A DNA stretch of 64,000 nucleotides, taken from NCBI RefSeq assembly GCF_021390595.1, contig NZ_JAJEJR010000001.1, positions 682,001 to 746,000 on the forward strand, written 5' to 3'. Under the pieces are notes generated by a model. That model worked only from the letters and a program-made list of their open reading frames with translations, searched no databases and had not been told where the DNA came from. Positions within the stretch are counted from its first letter, which is position 1. Each line of letters begins with the position of its first letter. A program made the translations under genes and the position numbers. Source of the DNA: Paraburkholderia sp. HP33-1. GTDB taxonomy: Bacteria; Pseudomonadota; Gammaproteobacteria; Burkholderiales; Burkholderiaceae. Shown here piece after piece: positions 1 through 8,436 of the stretch.

Positions 1-354
1 GAGCGTCGCGAGCGCCGCCGCGGCGAGCGCCATGGGACGCTTGCGCCGACGTCCGCCCGGCACGAAGGTCGCCTCGTCGATCAACTCGTAGGGGCTCAGC
101 TTCGTTTGTGCGGAGCGCCGTGACGCACGGTCCTCTGGCAAACCCGCGCTCGCTGGCAGCGATTCGAGCTGTGCGCGCGGTGCGGCGAGCACTCGGGATC
201 GTGCGGTGCGCTCGCCGCGATTGTCGGCCATATCTAACGAATCGATCGGCAGCGCATGGCACGCGGGACACGGCGAAAAGCGGCCGGACAACGGCACGCC
301 GCAGTATGCGCAGTGATGGAAGAATGGCTGGTCGGAGGTCGTGTCGCGCGGCAT
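1..354 (-). CDS. Zinc-ribbon protein, start of gene (3' end outside window)
   Basis: The minus-strand frame from ATG at 354 stays open for 118 codons to the window edge. Residues 14-34 hold two CxxC knuckles (CAYC and CPAC) separated by 14 residues, a typical small zinc ribbon. A charged linker follows, then an arginine/lysine patch (GGRRRKRP) leading into MALAAAALATL, which looks like the beginning of a membrane helix cut by the window edge. A GGAG lies about 11 bases before the ATG. The preceding gene on the same strand ends at 439, so the two may be co-transcribed. Function is not recognisable from the visible part. Confidence 0.6.
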   Translation of the reverse strand, partial: MPRDTTSDQPFFHHCAYCGVPLSGRFSPCPACHALPIDSLDMADNRGERTARSRVLAAPRAQLESLPASAGLPEDRASRRSAQTKLSPYELIDEATFVPGGRRRKRPMALAAAALATL

Positions 355-438
355 GGCCGTCTCGCTCCACTGGCGCCAAAGGCCGGCGCCATCAAAAAGA
401 ATGAATGCGACGACGCTCGCAAGCGGCGTCGACCGGAC

Positions 439-999
439 TTACTGGACGACGTACCCGCGCGCCTGCATGCATGCCGCGTAGGCGGCCCAGTAGCGCGTCA
501 TCGGCGGCTCGGGCGCGGGCAGCGGCGGCAGCTTGACGTCCGATGCCGCGTTGGCCTGCAACGATGCGTCCGGTGCGCCCGACGCGCCGGGTTCCGCGCT
601 CGCGCCTGCGGCCGTATTGGTCGCGGCTGCCGACGCATCTGCCGGTACGGTGATCGGGCTACGCGCACTGCCGACGCCGGCCATCGGCTCGCTCACGGCC
701 TCCGACGTGCTTGCGCCATACGGCAGTGGTGTGGCGGAGAAGGAACTTTGCGGCAGAGGCGGCTTCGGCGGCGCGCCCGTCGACGCCCCTTTCGCCGCCG
801 GCGCAGGGCGCGGCGGGATTTGCGGCTCGCGACGGATGTCGACCTTGCTCACGCGGGCCGCTTCCGCGTAGCACATCGCGTTGTCGATGCTCCGCTCGTA
901 GGGGCTCTGACTTCGGATCGGATAGGTGACAGGTCGCCACGCGAACGCGGCACTGCTCGCCACCAACAGTGTCAGTACGGTATATGTTTTAAATGCCAT
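439..999 (-). CDS. Exported proline/alanine-rich hypothetical protein
   Basis: A 186-residue protein starting at ATG 999, chosen because GGGAG lies 8 bases upstream and a signal peptide follows directly (MAFKTYTVLTLLVASSAAFA, cleavage likely after AFA). The frame stays open further upstream, but that part is arginine-rich and unlike a coding N-terminus. The mature part begins WRPVTYPIR, has a charged segment, then a long low-complexity Pro/Ala/Ser stretch (about residues 60-165), and ends with YWAAYAACMQARGYVVQ, a short CMxxRGY tail often seen in small exported proteins. Only two cysteines remain after cleavage, which could form a disulfide. No enzymatic motif is visible; a periplasmic location is an inference. 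Confidence 0.65.
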   Translation of the reverse strand: MAFKTYTVLTLLVASSAAFAWRPVTYPIRSQSPYERSIDNAMCYAEAARVSKVDIRREPQIPPRPAPAAKGASTGAPPKPPLPQSSFSATPLPYGASTSEAVSEPMAGVGSARSPITVPADASAAATNTAAGASAEPGASGAPDASLQANAASDVKLPPLPAPEPPMTRYWAAYAACMQARGYVVQ

Positions 1000-1494
1000 C
1001 GCAGTCACTCCCGCAGCGATGTCTCGCCTTTTTGTGTTTGATTTAGTGTAGTGCTTTCGTTTTTTGCTTGTTGCGCGTCGTGTTCGAGCTTGTCGTTCGT
1101 GCTTGCTGGTCCTGTGCCATTGCACCCCGGACGGGCACGCCGCAAATGTTGCTTTGACGAGCGTAGCACCGTGCGCTGAGCACGCGATGCGTCGCATAGC
1201 GCGCGAAAACGCCATCGTGCAGTGCAATCAGGACACAATTCGCGAAGTTGCGTTGGAGATCGGGACAATCCCTGGGGTCTGTTTACGTAGGGAACGCAAG
1301 TGCGAATGCCCGCTATCGGCGCGCTTTGCACGGCGTTCTGTGTGTCGAACCGCATGCTTTTTGCTTCACTCAACGGTTTCGGCCAAAGATACACAGTTTT
1401 ATGACTTTCGCTGAGTGGTCTGCTAACCGTCGAGTAATCTGCAGAGGTAAATCTGAACGGCTATTCGAGCATGTAACTGATTCGCGGAGCGACT
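1000..1494. other. Intergenic region, no gene recognised
   Basis: About 495 bases between two divergently oriented genes. Short open frames on both strands lack recognisable protein features or a ribosome binding site. The part nearest 1494 is more AT-rich and may hold the promoter of the FkbM-type gene, but no convincing -35/-10 pair was found. Confidence 0.4.
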
Positions 1495-2205
1495 ATGGTG
1501 ACCTTCAAGACTTTCGGACACTTCCTTTGGCTCGTCCGTAAGACGTGGATAACGCGTGGCCCGCGTTTGTACTATTCGCAGTTTGGAGAAGACGCAGTGT
1601 TGCGCGAGATAATCAGTCCCCGGTGCAATAAGGGGATTTATGTAGACGTAGGGGCATACCACCCTGTCAAGTTCTCGAACACACATGCACTTTATAAGCG
1701 TGGTTGGCGCGGCATCAACATAGACATGGATCCGGTAAAAATTGAAGCGTTTTCTCTTGCGCGGTCTGATGATGTCAATGTATGTGCAGCCATTTCCAGT
1801 GAGAAACAGCTCAAGGAAGTTTATAACTTCTCAAATTATGGGCTGACTTCGACCCTGGATCCCATAGTGGCAGCAGCGGAAGTCCAGAAGCCTATCTCCG
1901 TGCGGACGGTTGAAACCACCACATTGAACGACGTTCTTGAGCACAGCCCATACGCCGGTCAGGAGATCGATCTGCTCTCCATCGACGTGGAAGGTCACGA
2001 TTACGAAGCCTTGCGGTCGATCGATATCAGCAGGTATAAACCAAAGATCATTATTGTGGAATCTATGCTGACTTCAATAAGGGAAGTCATAGATTCCGCC
2101 ATATTTCGCTATCTGGAGGAGCGCAATTACCGACTGGTCAGCTGGACACATTTTTCACTGATCTTCAGGGTGGAAAAATCTCAAATCTTTCGCAATCAGT
2201 TATAG
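1495..2205 (+). CDS. FkbM-family SAM-dependent methyltransferase
   Basis: A 236-residue protein with the FkbM methyltransferase pattern: SQFGEDAVLREI near residue 25, the SAM-binding strand-loop GIYVDVGAYHPVKFSNT, an acidic end of the second strand (INIDMDP), and the late motif DLLSIDVEGHDYEALRS followed by KPKIIIVES. Members O-methylate sugars or other small acceptors, commonly in surface-glycan loci. GGAG sits 6 bases before the ATG. Base composition is clearly more AT-rich than in groES-groEL just downstream, and the gene has no same-strand partner, suggesting it was acquired. The acceptor is unknown; it may serve the polysaccharide locus about 14 kb away. Confidence 0.85.
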   Translation: MVTFKTFGHFLWLVRKTWITRGPRLYYSQFGEDAVLREIISPRCNKGIYVDVGAYHPVKFSNTHALYKRGWRGINIDMDPVKIEAFSLARSDDVNVCAAISSEKQLKEVYNFSNYGLTSTLDPIVAAAEVQKPISVRTVETTTLNDVLEHSPYAGQEIDLLSIDVEGHDYEALRSIDISRYKPKIIIVESMLTSIREVIDSAIFRYLEERNYRLVSWTHFSLIFRVEKSQIFRNQL

Positions 2206-2568
2206 CCTTACAGTTGTGCAAGTGTTGTCCTTGCAGTCGCTATGAATTTCATCATCCCACCAGAAGCGACCGCGTCAATGGCCCGGACATACGCGGGGCG
2301 ACTTGCCTGAAGGCTGACTATTGTCACGGCCCATGCTTACGGGGATTTCCCTGGGTTTGACGTTTCGAGTGGGCGCTCTGCGCCGAAGTCGCTGCCTCGT
2401 GACGGGCCGCCTTACCATTCGTGAAGGGCCGAATCTCAGTTTGATGCGTCGGTAAATTATTGTTTTCTTAGAGAAAATGCCGAGCGGCAGAGGTTCCTCA
2501 CGGGGCCGGCTCAAGCCTGAGCGAATCACGTTCAAGGGTCAGTGAACGACGGCCGCGTTCCCCACTTC
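2206..2568. other. Intergenic region upstream of the groE promoter
   Basis: About 360 bases with no credible gene. The open frame on the minus strand here is arginine-rich, lacks a Shine-Dalgarno sequence and resembles no known family. No clear terminator for the upstream methyltransferase gene was seen. Confidence 0.4.
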
Positions 2569-2597
2569 TTGAATTTGTCACTACCCGTCCATATAAT
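2569..2597 (+). promoter_or_regulatory. groESL promoter: sigma70-type with overlapping sigma32-like boxes
   Basis: A -35 box TTGAAT (2569-2574), a 17-base spacer and a perfect -10 TATAAT (2592-2597) make a strong housekeeping promoter. The same bases contain CTTGAA (2568-2573), 13 bases, then GTCCATAT (2587-2594), a 6/8 match to the sigma32 -10 consensus CCCCATNT. Dual heat-shock control through sigma32 and HrcA is therefore plausible. Confidence 0.75.
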
Positions 2598-2623
2598 TAG
2601 CACTCGCTGCACGAGAGTGCTAA
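2597..2623. promoter_or_regulatory. CIRCE operator (HrcA binding site)
   Basis: A perfect inverted repeat TTAGCACTC (2597-2605), 9-base spacer, GAGTGCTAA (2615-2623), identical to the CIRCE consensus bound by the heat-shock repressor HrcA. It begins on the last base of the -10 box, so bound HrcA would block open-complex formation and early elongation of groESL. Confidence 0.95.
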
Positions 2624-2695
2624 CAACATCGCCGGTTGGCTCGGCCAGCCGGGTTTTTCTCAGCGTTCTTCAGTCTCAATCAGAGAGGAGTATGT

Positions 2696-2986
2696 ATGAA
2701 CCTTCGTCCTTTGCATGATCGCGTGATCGTCAAACGTCTGGATCAAGAAACCAAGACCGCGTCGGGCATCGTGATCCCCGAAGCCGCAGCGGAAAAGCCG
2801 GATCAAGGCGAAATCCTCGCAGTCGGCCCGGGCAAGCGCGACGACAAGGGCGCAGCCATTGCGCTCGACGTGAAGGTCGGCGACCGCGTCCTGTTCGGCA
2901 AGTACGCAGGCCAGACCGTCAAGGTCGACGGCAACGAACTGCTCGTGATGCGCGAAGAAGACATCATGGCCGTGGTGCAGAAGTAA
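2696..2986 (+). CDS. groES: Co-chaperonin GroES (Cpn10)
   Basis: The 96-residue heptameric lid of the GroEL chaperonin. The start ATG at 2696 follows AGAGAGGAG and gives the family's invariant N-terminus [14 protein letters not shown]. The mobile loop (residues about 17-33, [14 protein letters not shown]) that contacts GroEL is intact, as are the core segment [25 protein letters not shown] (residues about 45-70) and the C-terminal motif [13 protein letters not shown]. Length is normal for the family. It is followed 53 bases later by groEL and controlled by the CIRCE/promoter pair upstream. Confidence 0.98.
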   Translation: MNLRPLHDRVIVKRLDQETKTASGIVIPEAAAEKPDQGEILAVGPGKRDDKGAAIALDVKVGDRVLFGKYAGQTVKVDGNELLVMREEDIMAVVQK

Positions 2987-3036
2987 GCGCAACGTCGCTA
3001 CTTCCCCGGTTATATCCAAAGAATTCAAGGAGTTAG

Positions 3037-4680
<1,644 letters not shown>

Positions 4681-4787
4681 TTCCGCTCGGGCCTCGTGGT
4701 CCGGCCGGGTGGTCAAACCATCGCGGCTGGATCACCGACGAGGCCCGGTTGGAAGTCCATGTGGGGAGTGCGCCGCGAGGCGTGCTT

Positions 4788-4829
4788 CCCAAAAGAAAAA
4801 ACCCGCATCAGCGGGTTTTTTCTTTTGGG
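4788..4829. terminator. Bidirectional intrinsic terminator between groEL and cysC
   Basis: A perfect palindrome with 19-base arms (4788-4806 and 4811-4829) around an ATCA loop. The GC core CCCGC/GCGGG is flanked by an A-tract on the left and a T-tract on the right, so transcripts from either side end in a U-rich stem. It separates the convergent groEL (+) and cysC (-) genes. Confidence 0.9.
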
Positions 4830-4881
4830 GCCGGTGTTGACGCGGACGCCGGCGGGCGCTTCTGGACGCCCGTGCTCCGGA

Positions 4882-5520
4882 TCAGGCGCGTACCGTGCGA
4901 GCGGTACGGTGAGCGGACGTTTCCAGACACTTTTCGCGCAGGTAGTGGAAGATCTGCGCGACGCTTTCCGCAGGGCTCTGCGTTCCCGTGTCGACGTGCA
5001 GGTCGGGATCGGTCGGCGCTTCATAGGGCGCCGACACGCCGGTGAACGAGCTGATCTCGCCAGACCTTGCTTTCGCGTAAAGACCTTTTGGATCGCGGCT
5101 CACACAGGTGGCGAGCGGGGCAGATACATAGGTCTCGACGAACTTGTCGGGTCCAATGATCTCGCGCGCCATCGCGCGGTCTTCGCGTATCGGCGAAATC
5201 AACGCGGTAATCACGATCAGGCCCGCGTCGTTCATCAACTGGGCGACGTGCGCGACGCGGCGGATGTTTTCGCGGCGGTCGGGGCGCTCGAAGCCGAGGT
5301 CGCTCGCCAGACCGTGGCGGATATTGTCGCCGTCGAGCACATAGCAGGCGCGACCGAGCGCGATCAGCTGCTCCTCGAGCGCGAACGCGAGCGTCGATTT
5401 GCCGGCGCCGGACAGGCCGGTTAGCCAGATCGTGGCCGGCTTCTGGCCGAACATGCGGATGCGATCCTGCACCGCGATCTTGCCGTGGAAGCGTTGCACG
5501 AAATGGGGCGGCTCTTTCAT
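4882..5520 (-). CDS. cysC: Adenylylsulfate (APS) kinase
   Basis: A 212-residue enzyme phosphorylating APS to PAPS, the universal sulfate donor. Residues 35-42 form the P-loop GLSGAGKS; then come YVLDGDNIRHGL (substrate binding), the RRENIRRVAHVAQLMNDAG helix, ALISPIREDR and the flexible-lid region DPKGLYAKARSGEI. The start ATG at 5520 is preferred because AGGAG lies 9 bases upstream; an alternative ATG at 5550 would overlap the upstream stop as ATGA. It stands alone, without cysD/cysN or a fused sulfurylase, directly after a sulfotransferase-like gene, so a role in supplying PAPS to sulfotransferases rather than to cysteine synthesis is likely. Confidence 0.93.
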   Translation of the reverse strand: MKEPPHFVQRFHGKIAVQDRIRMFGQKPATIWLTGLSGAGKSTLAFALEEQLIALGRACYVLDGDNIRHGLASDLGFERPDRRENIRRVAHVAQLMNDAGLIVITALISPIREDRAMAREIIGPDKFVETYVSAPLATCVSRDPKGLYAKARSGEISSFTGVSAPYEAPTDPDLHVDTGTQSPAESVAQIFHYLREKCLETSAHRTARTVRA

Positions 5521-5546
5521 GTATGGGTTCTCCTGAATCTTCCGGC

Positions 5547-6368
5547 TCATTCGCAGTGCCAGCCTTGGCGCCACGTGCCGGCGTTGTGTAGGCTTTCGGT
5601 GGAATTCGCGGCCGTAGCGCGAAAGCCGTCCGGGATGCCGTCTGGCAGTGAGATCGAAAATCCGCTCTGTAAGCTCGGGTAGCCGGCGCCCGCTACATCG
5701 GCCCGTGGACGCTGCCGGCTTTGCGCGAACTCCAGATAGGTGTTGATCGGCGCGAGATCGAAGCGGCGGATCACCTCTTGCACGCGCGCGAGGAATGAGC
5801 CGTCGATGCCGAAAACCGTTGCGCTATAGACGTGCGGATTTTCAAGCTGATCTATTTCGGACTGAATCACGCGGACCAATTCGAGCGCATTCGAAAAGAC
5901 GTCGCCCGTTTCTTTCGCATAGGATTCGATCATTCGATTCGCATCGCGGAACAGCTCGTAATCAAGGCTATTGTCGTCAATAAACCTTTGTCTTGTTGCT
6001 TCGCTTATGTGAGCTTTGCCTTTCGGCACTTGCAGCGCCATAGCCTCCGGTGTAGACACGCTGACGCCGCGTGTGATCTGGCCGTTCTTGCCGTTCGCCG
6101 CATACAGGTAGTGCGAGATCTGGCGTGAGAGCGGATCTCGCAGGATCGTGCAGTAGTTCACCGGATGTTTGATGATCCGATGAATGCCATACGGTAGATG
6201 GCCGCCGCCGACCTGCGTCTCGAGCAGCTTTGCGCGACAGTGTCCCCACCCATCCTGATCCCACACAAAGCTAATGAACTGGTCATTACCTTTATTCAAG
6301 TCGAAACACGAAATAACGGTCGAACCGCCGCATTTCGGTGGATGGATGAAAAATGTCGGGAAAGACAT
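5547..6368 (-). CDS. Sulfotransferase-like protein, internally shortened
   Basis: A 273-residue protein with the 5'-phosphosulfate loop PPKCGGST (residues 9-16) and the 3'-phosphate motif ILRDPLSRQISHYLY, the two PAPS-binding signatures of cytosolic-type sulfotransferases. It is clearly paralogous to the 404-residue protein at 46804-48018 but lacks two internal blocks: about 75 residues after the RGVSVS segment, and the front half of the C-terminal beta domain (only DVAGAGYPSLQSGF onward remains). Both deletions preserve the frame. The shared ending AGTWRQGWH is kept. Its stop overlaps an upstream cysC ATG, making a sulfotransferase-PAPS-synthesis pair. Loss of core structure may mean it is inactive. 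Confidence 0.75.
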   Translation of the reverse strand: MSFPTFFIHPPKCGGSTVISCFDLNKGNDQFISFVWDQDGWGHCRAKLLETQVGGGHLPYGIHRIIKHPVNYCTILRDPLSRQISHYLYAANGKNGQITRGVSVSTPEAMALQVPKGKAHISEATRQRFIDDNSLDYELFRDANRMIESYAKETGDVFSNALELVRVIQSEIDQLENPHVYSATVFGIDGSFLARVQEVIRRFDLAPINTYLEFAQSRQRPRADVAGAGYPSLQSGFSISLPDGIPDGFRATAANSTESLHNAGTWRQGWHCE

Positions 6369-6623
6369 GTGGGGACATATGACTGGTCGTGATGCGTAAA
6401 GTCTAGACGTCCGCCGTCAATGACGTTGTAACGTTTAATTACGCAATTAGCCGTGCGGTTACGTGGGCCGGGCAAGCTTCATGCTGCTATGCGAAAGAGA
6501 TTTGCGAAAGTACGAAATATGGACTGAGCGCCGCAGCATCGAGAGGCGAGCTGATCTGCGTTATCAATTTCCAGATAAATTGAATGAAAATTCGCAATAT
6601 TGCGAAAAAGACATTGAATGAGA
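6369..6623. other. AT-rich intergenic region
   Basis: Sequence between the sulfotransferase gene start and the end of thiD. It presumably carries the promoter of the sulfotransferase-cysC pair, but no well-spaced -35/-10 pair stands out. No gene is recognisable. Confidence 0.4.
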
Positions 6624-6643
6624 AACCCGCTCTAAGGCGGGTT
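6624..6643 (-). terminator. Probable terminator after thiD
   Basis: A stem AACCCGC/GCGGGTT with a 6-base loop lies 27 bases past the thiD stop. Read on the minus strand it ends in GGGTTTCTC, a short T-rich tail, so it is a modest intrinsic terminator. Confidence 0.5.
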
Positions 6644-6670
6644 CCTGGTCAACACCGACGAAGGGCGAGG

Positions 6671-7534
6671 TCAGTGCCGCGCTTCACCCGGCGCCGCGCC
6701 CTGGCCTGGCGCCGGCGGGGTTTCGTCGTCGTCGCTGCTGCGCGCCCAGAAGAAGCGGTCGGGCATGTATGAACCCATGCCGGGCCGGAACGCATTGCGC
6801 ATCGCCTGAAACAGATATTCCTGGCTTTCGCGCACCGCTTCGGCGGGTTCCTGGCCGTTGGCGAGCAGCGCGGCGATCGCCGCACCGAGCGTATCGGTCA
6901 AGCCCATCAGCCGATGGGGCGCGCGGTCCCACATGTCCTGACGTAACTGGCCGTCCTCGCTGAACAGGGTGTTGACGAGCCGATGCGTACCGGTTTCGGT
7001 CGACAGAATGTACTCGCAGCCCTGCGACAGCAGATGCGAGATCGCCGCGTCGAGGCTCGGCGCCTCCGCGTCGCCGTCGGGCTGCGCGAGCGCGAGCAGC
7101 GTGGACGAGTCGGCGACCAGCAGCGTGGTTTGTGGCGCGAGCAGATCGGCGATCGCTTCGCGCAGTTCGTCGGCGGCGAGCACGTGTTCGTCGTCGAGCG
7201 TGAAGTCGGGAGCGAGGATCAGCGGGATGTCGTCGTAGTCGGCGACCACTTCGGCGATCGCGCTCACCACTTCGGCACGCGTGCACGCGCCGACCTTGAA
7301 CGCGGCGACCGGCATGTCCTCCAGCAGCATGCGCGCCTGCGTTGCGACGGTGTCCGGGTCGAGCCCGGTGACTTCGTCGCAGCTCGCCGAGTCGCGCACG
7401 GTATAACCCGTGAGCACGGAAACGCCGTGGCAGCCCATGCTGGCAAGTGTCATCAGGTCCGCCTGCAGGCCGGAGCCGCCGGTGGGATCGGAGAGGCCGA
7501 AGGTGAGGACGATCGGAGGCGTGTCGCTGGGCAT
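6671..7534 (-). CDS. thiD: Hydroxymethylpyrimidine/phosphomethylpyrimidine kinase
   Basis: A 287-residue ribokinase-fold enzyme that phosphorylates HMP and then HMP-P for thiamine synthesis. The N-terminus PPIVLTFGLSDPTGGSGLQADL is the family's substrate site; LTGYTVRDSASCDEV, FKVGACTRAEVVSAIAEV and the late ATP-site segment GLTDTLGAAIAALLANG follow. The usual GTGCTLS anion-hole motif appears as TDTLGAAIA, a variation common in this betaproteobacterial branch. The C-terminal 20 residues are disordered and acidic/Pro-rich. ATG 7534 is chosen because it begins the conserved domain; an upstream TTG at 7585 has no better support. It is divergent from the rubredoxin gene. Confidence 0.85.
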   Translation of the reverse strand: MPSDTPPIVLTFGLSDPTGGSGLQADLMTLASMGCHGVSVLTGYTVRDSASCDEVTGLDPDTVATQARMLLEDMPVAAFKVGACTRAEVVSAIAEVVADYDDIPLILAPDFTLDDEHVLAADELREAIADLLAPQTTLLVADSSTLLALAQPDGDAEAPSLDAAISHLLSQGCEYILSTETGTHRLVNTLFSEDGQLRQDMWDRAPHRLMGLTDTLGAAIAALLANGQEPAEAVRESQEYLFQAMRNAFRPGMGSYMPDRFFWARSSDDDETPPAPGQGAAPGEARH

Positions 7535-7902
7535 GAAATTGATAAAGAAAGCAGGATTTCGGCGCACGGTGCGCAATTGGCTCAATTATGCGGCCTAAAC
7601 CGCGGCGAGGGCGGTTTTTCGCGCGACAGGGGTGGCCCGCGGGGGACTGGGCCGGCGCGGGATTGCTTTGAGGTGGCTGCGCTATCTCGGCGAGCTTGCA
7701 CGAGGGTGCCTTCTACCGCGCCGCCGATTTATCGCCACCGCCACGCGGCATGACGCCGCAAGCGGCGCCAGTCGGGCGCGCGGGCGCCCTGTCGAAGGCC
7801 GATGCACGCTACGATTGCGCGTTTTCGATTGCTAGGCATGGGGGCGCCAACACGGTACCATCATGGCTCCCGTTTCCACGGACTCAACGACGCGACACAA
7901 GA
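7535..7902. other. Divergent promoter region between thiD and rubredoxin
   Basis: About 370 bases with no credible gene. It must hold the promoters of both divergent genes, but no clear box pair or riboswitch was seen; in particular no complete THI-box pattern was recognised in front of thiD. Confidence 0.4.
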
Positions 7903-8073
7903 ATGGAATATCAAAGCTGGATGTGCCTGATTTGCGGCTGGATTTACGACGAAGAAGCCGGCTTGCCGGAGGAAGGCATTGCGCCGGGCACGCGCTGGGA
8001 AGACGTTCCCATCAACTGGACGTGTCCGGAGTGCGGAGCCCGCAAGGAAGACTTCGAAATGGTCCAGATCTGA
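7903..8073 (+). CDS. Rubredoxin
   Basis: A 56-residue one-iron electron carrier. The two knuckles CLICG (residues 7-11) and CPECG (residues 40-44) supply the four cysteines for Fe(SCys)4. Between them lies the hallmark WIYDEEAGLPEEGIAPGTRW and then VPINWTC. Length matches the family (50-56). ATG 7903 starts at the canonical MEYQSW; in-frame upstream sequence lacks rubredoxin character. It likely carries electrons for an oxygenase or reductase not encoded in this window. Confidence 0.95.
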   Translation: MEYQSWMCLICGWIYDEEAGLPEEGIAPGTRWEDVPINWTCPECGARKEDFEMVQI

Positions 8074-8436
8074 AGCCTGGCAAGCTGCCGGCGTCGGCCG
8101 GTAGGGTTGTTTGCCTGGCTTGATCGATCGTTCCGGCACCGCGGTTTCAGGGGTTCGCGCGACATGCCGGAAGCTTCGGCCCGAAAACCGGGTCCAGGGG
8201 TTCGGGCCCGAACTTCGACCGTGAAAGTCAGCGGCGTCATCCGCCGCGCAACTGCTGCAATCGCTTGAAGCGTCCGGCACGCCCGGCGCCTGTCCGAGCG
8301 CGCCGGCGCGGAACATCGCCGGGCGCGTCGTGTCGCAACGGTAGTCTGTCATTGTCCTGTCGCCGGTTCGCGCGTTGGCCGATCACTCAGCACGCGCCGC
8401 GAAGCGACGGCCCCGTCAGCTTCGTGTCGCCTGCCC
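8074..8436. other. Intergenic region after rubredoxin
   Basis: About 360 GC-rich bases. There is a local inverted motif around 8195-8220 (GGTTCGGGCCCGAACTTC) that could be a weak operator or hairpin. No gene is supported. Confidence 0.35.

Noticed and set aside
2275..2535. An 86-codon minus-strand frame upstream of groES
   Set aside because: Arginine/proline-rich, no SD, no homology recognised; probably non-coding.
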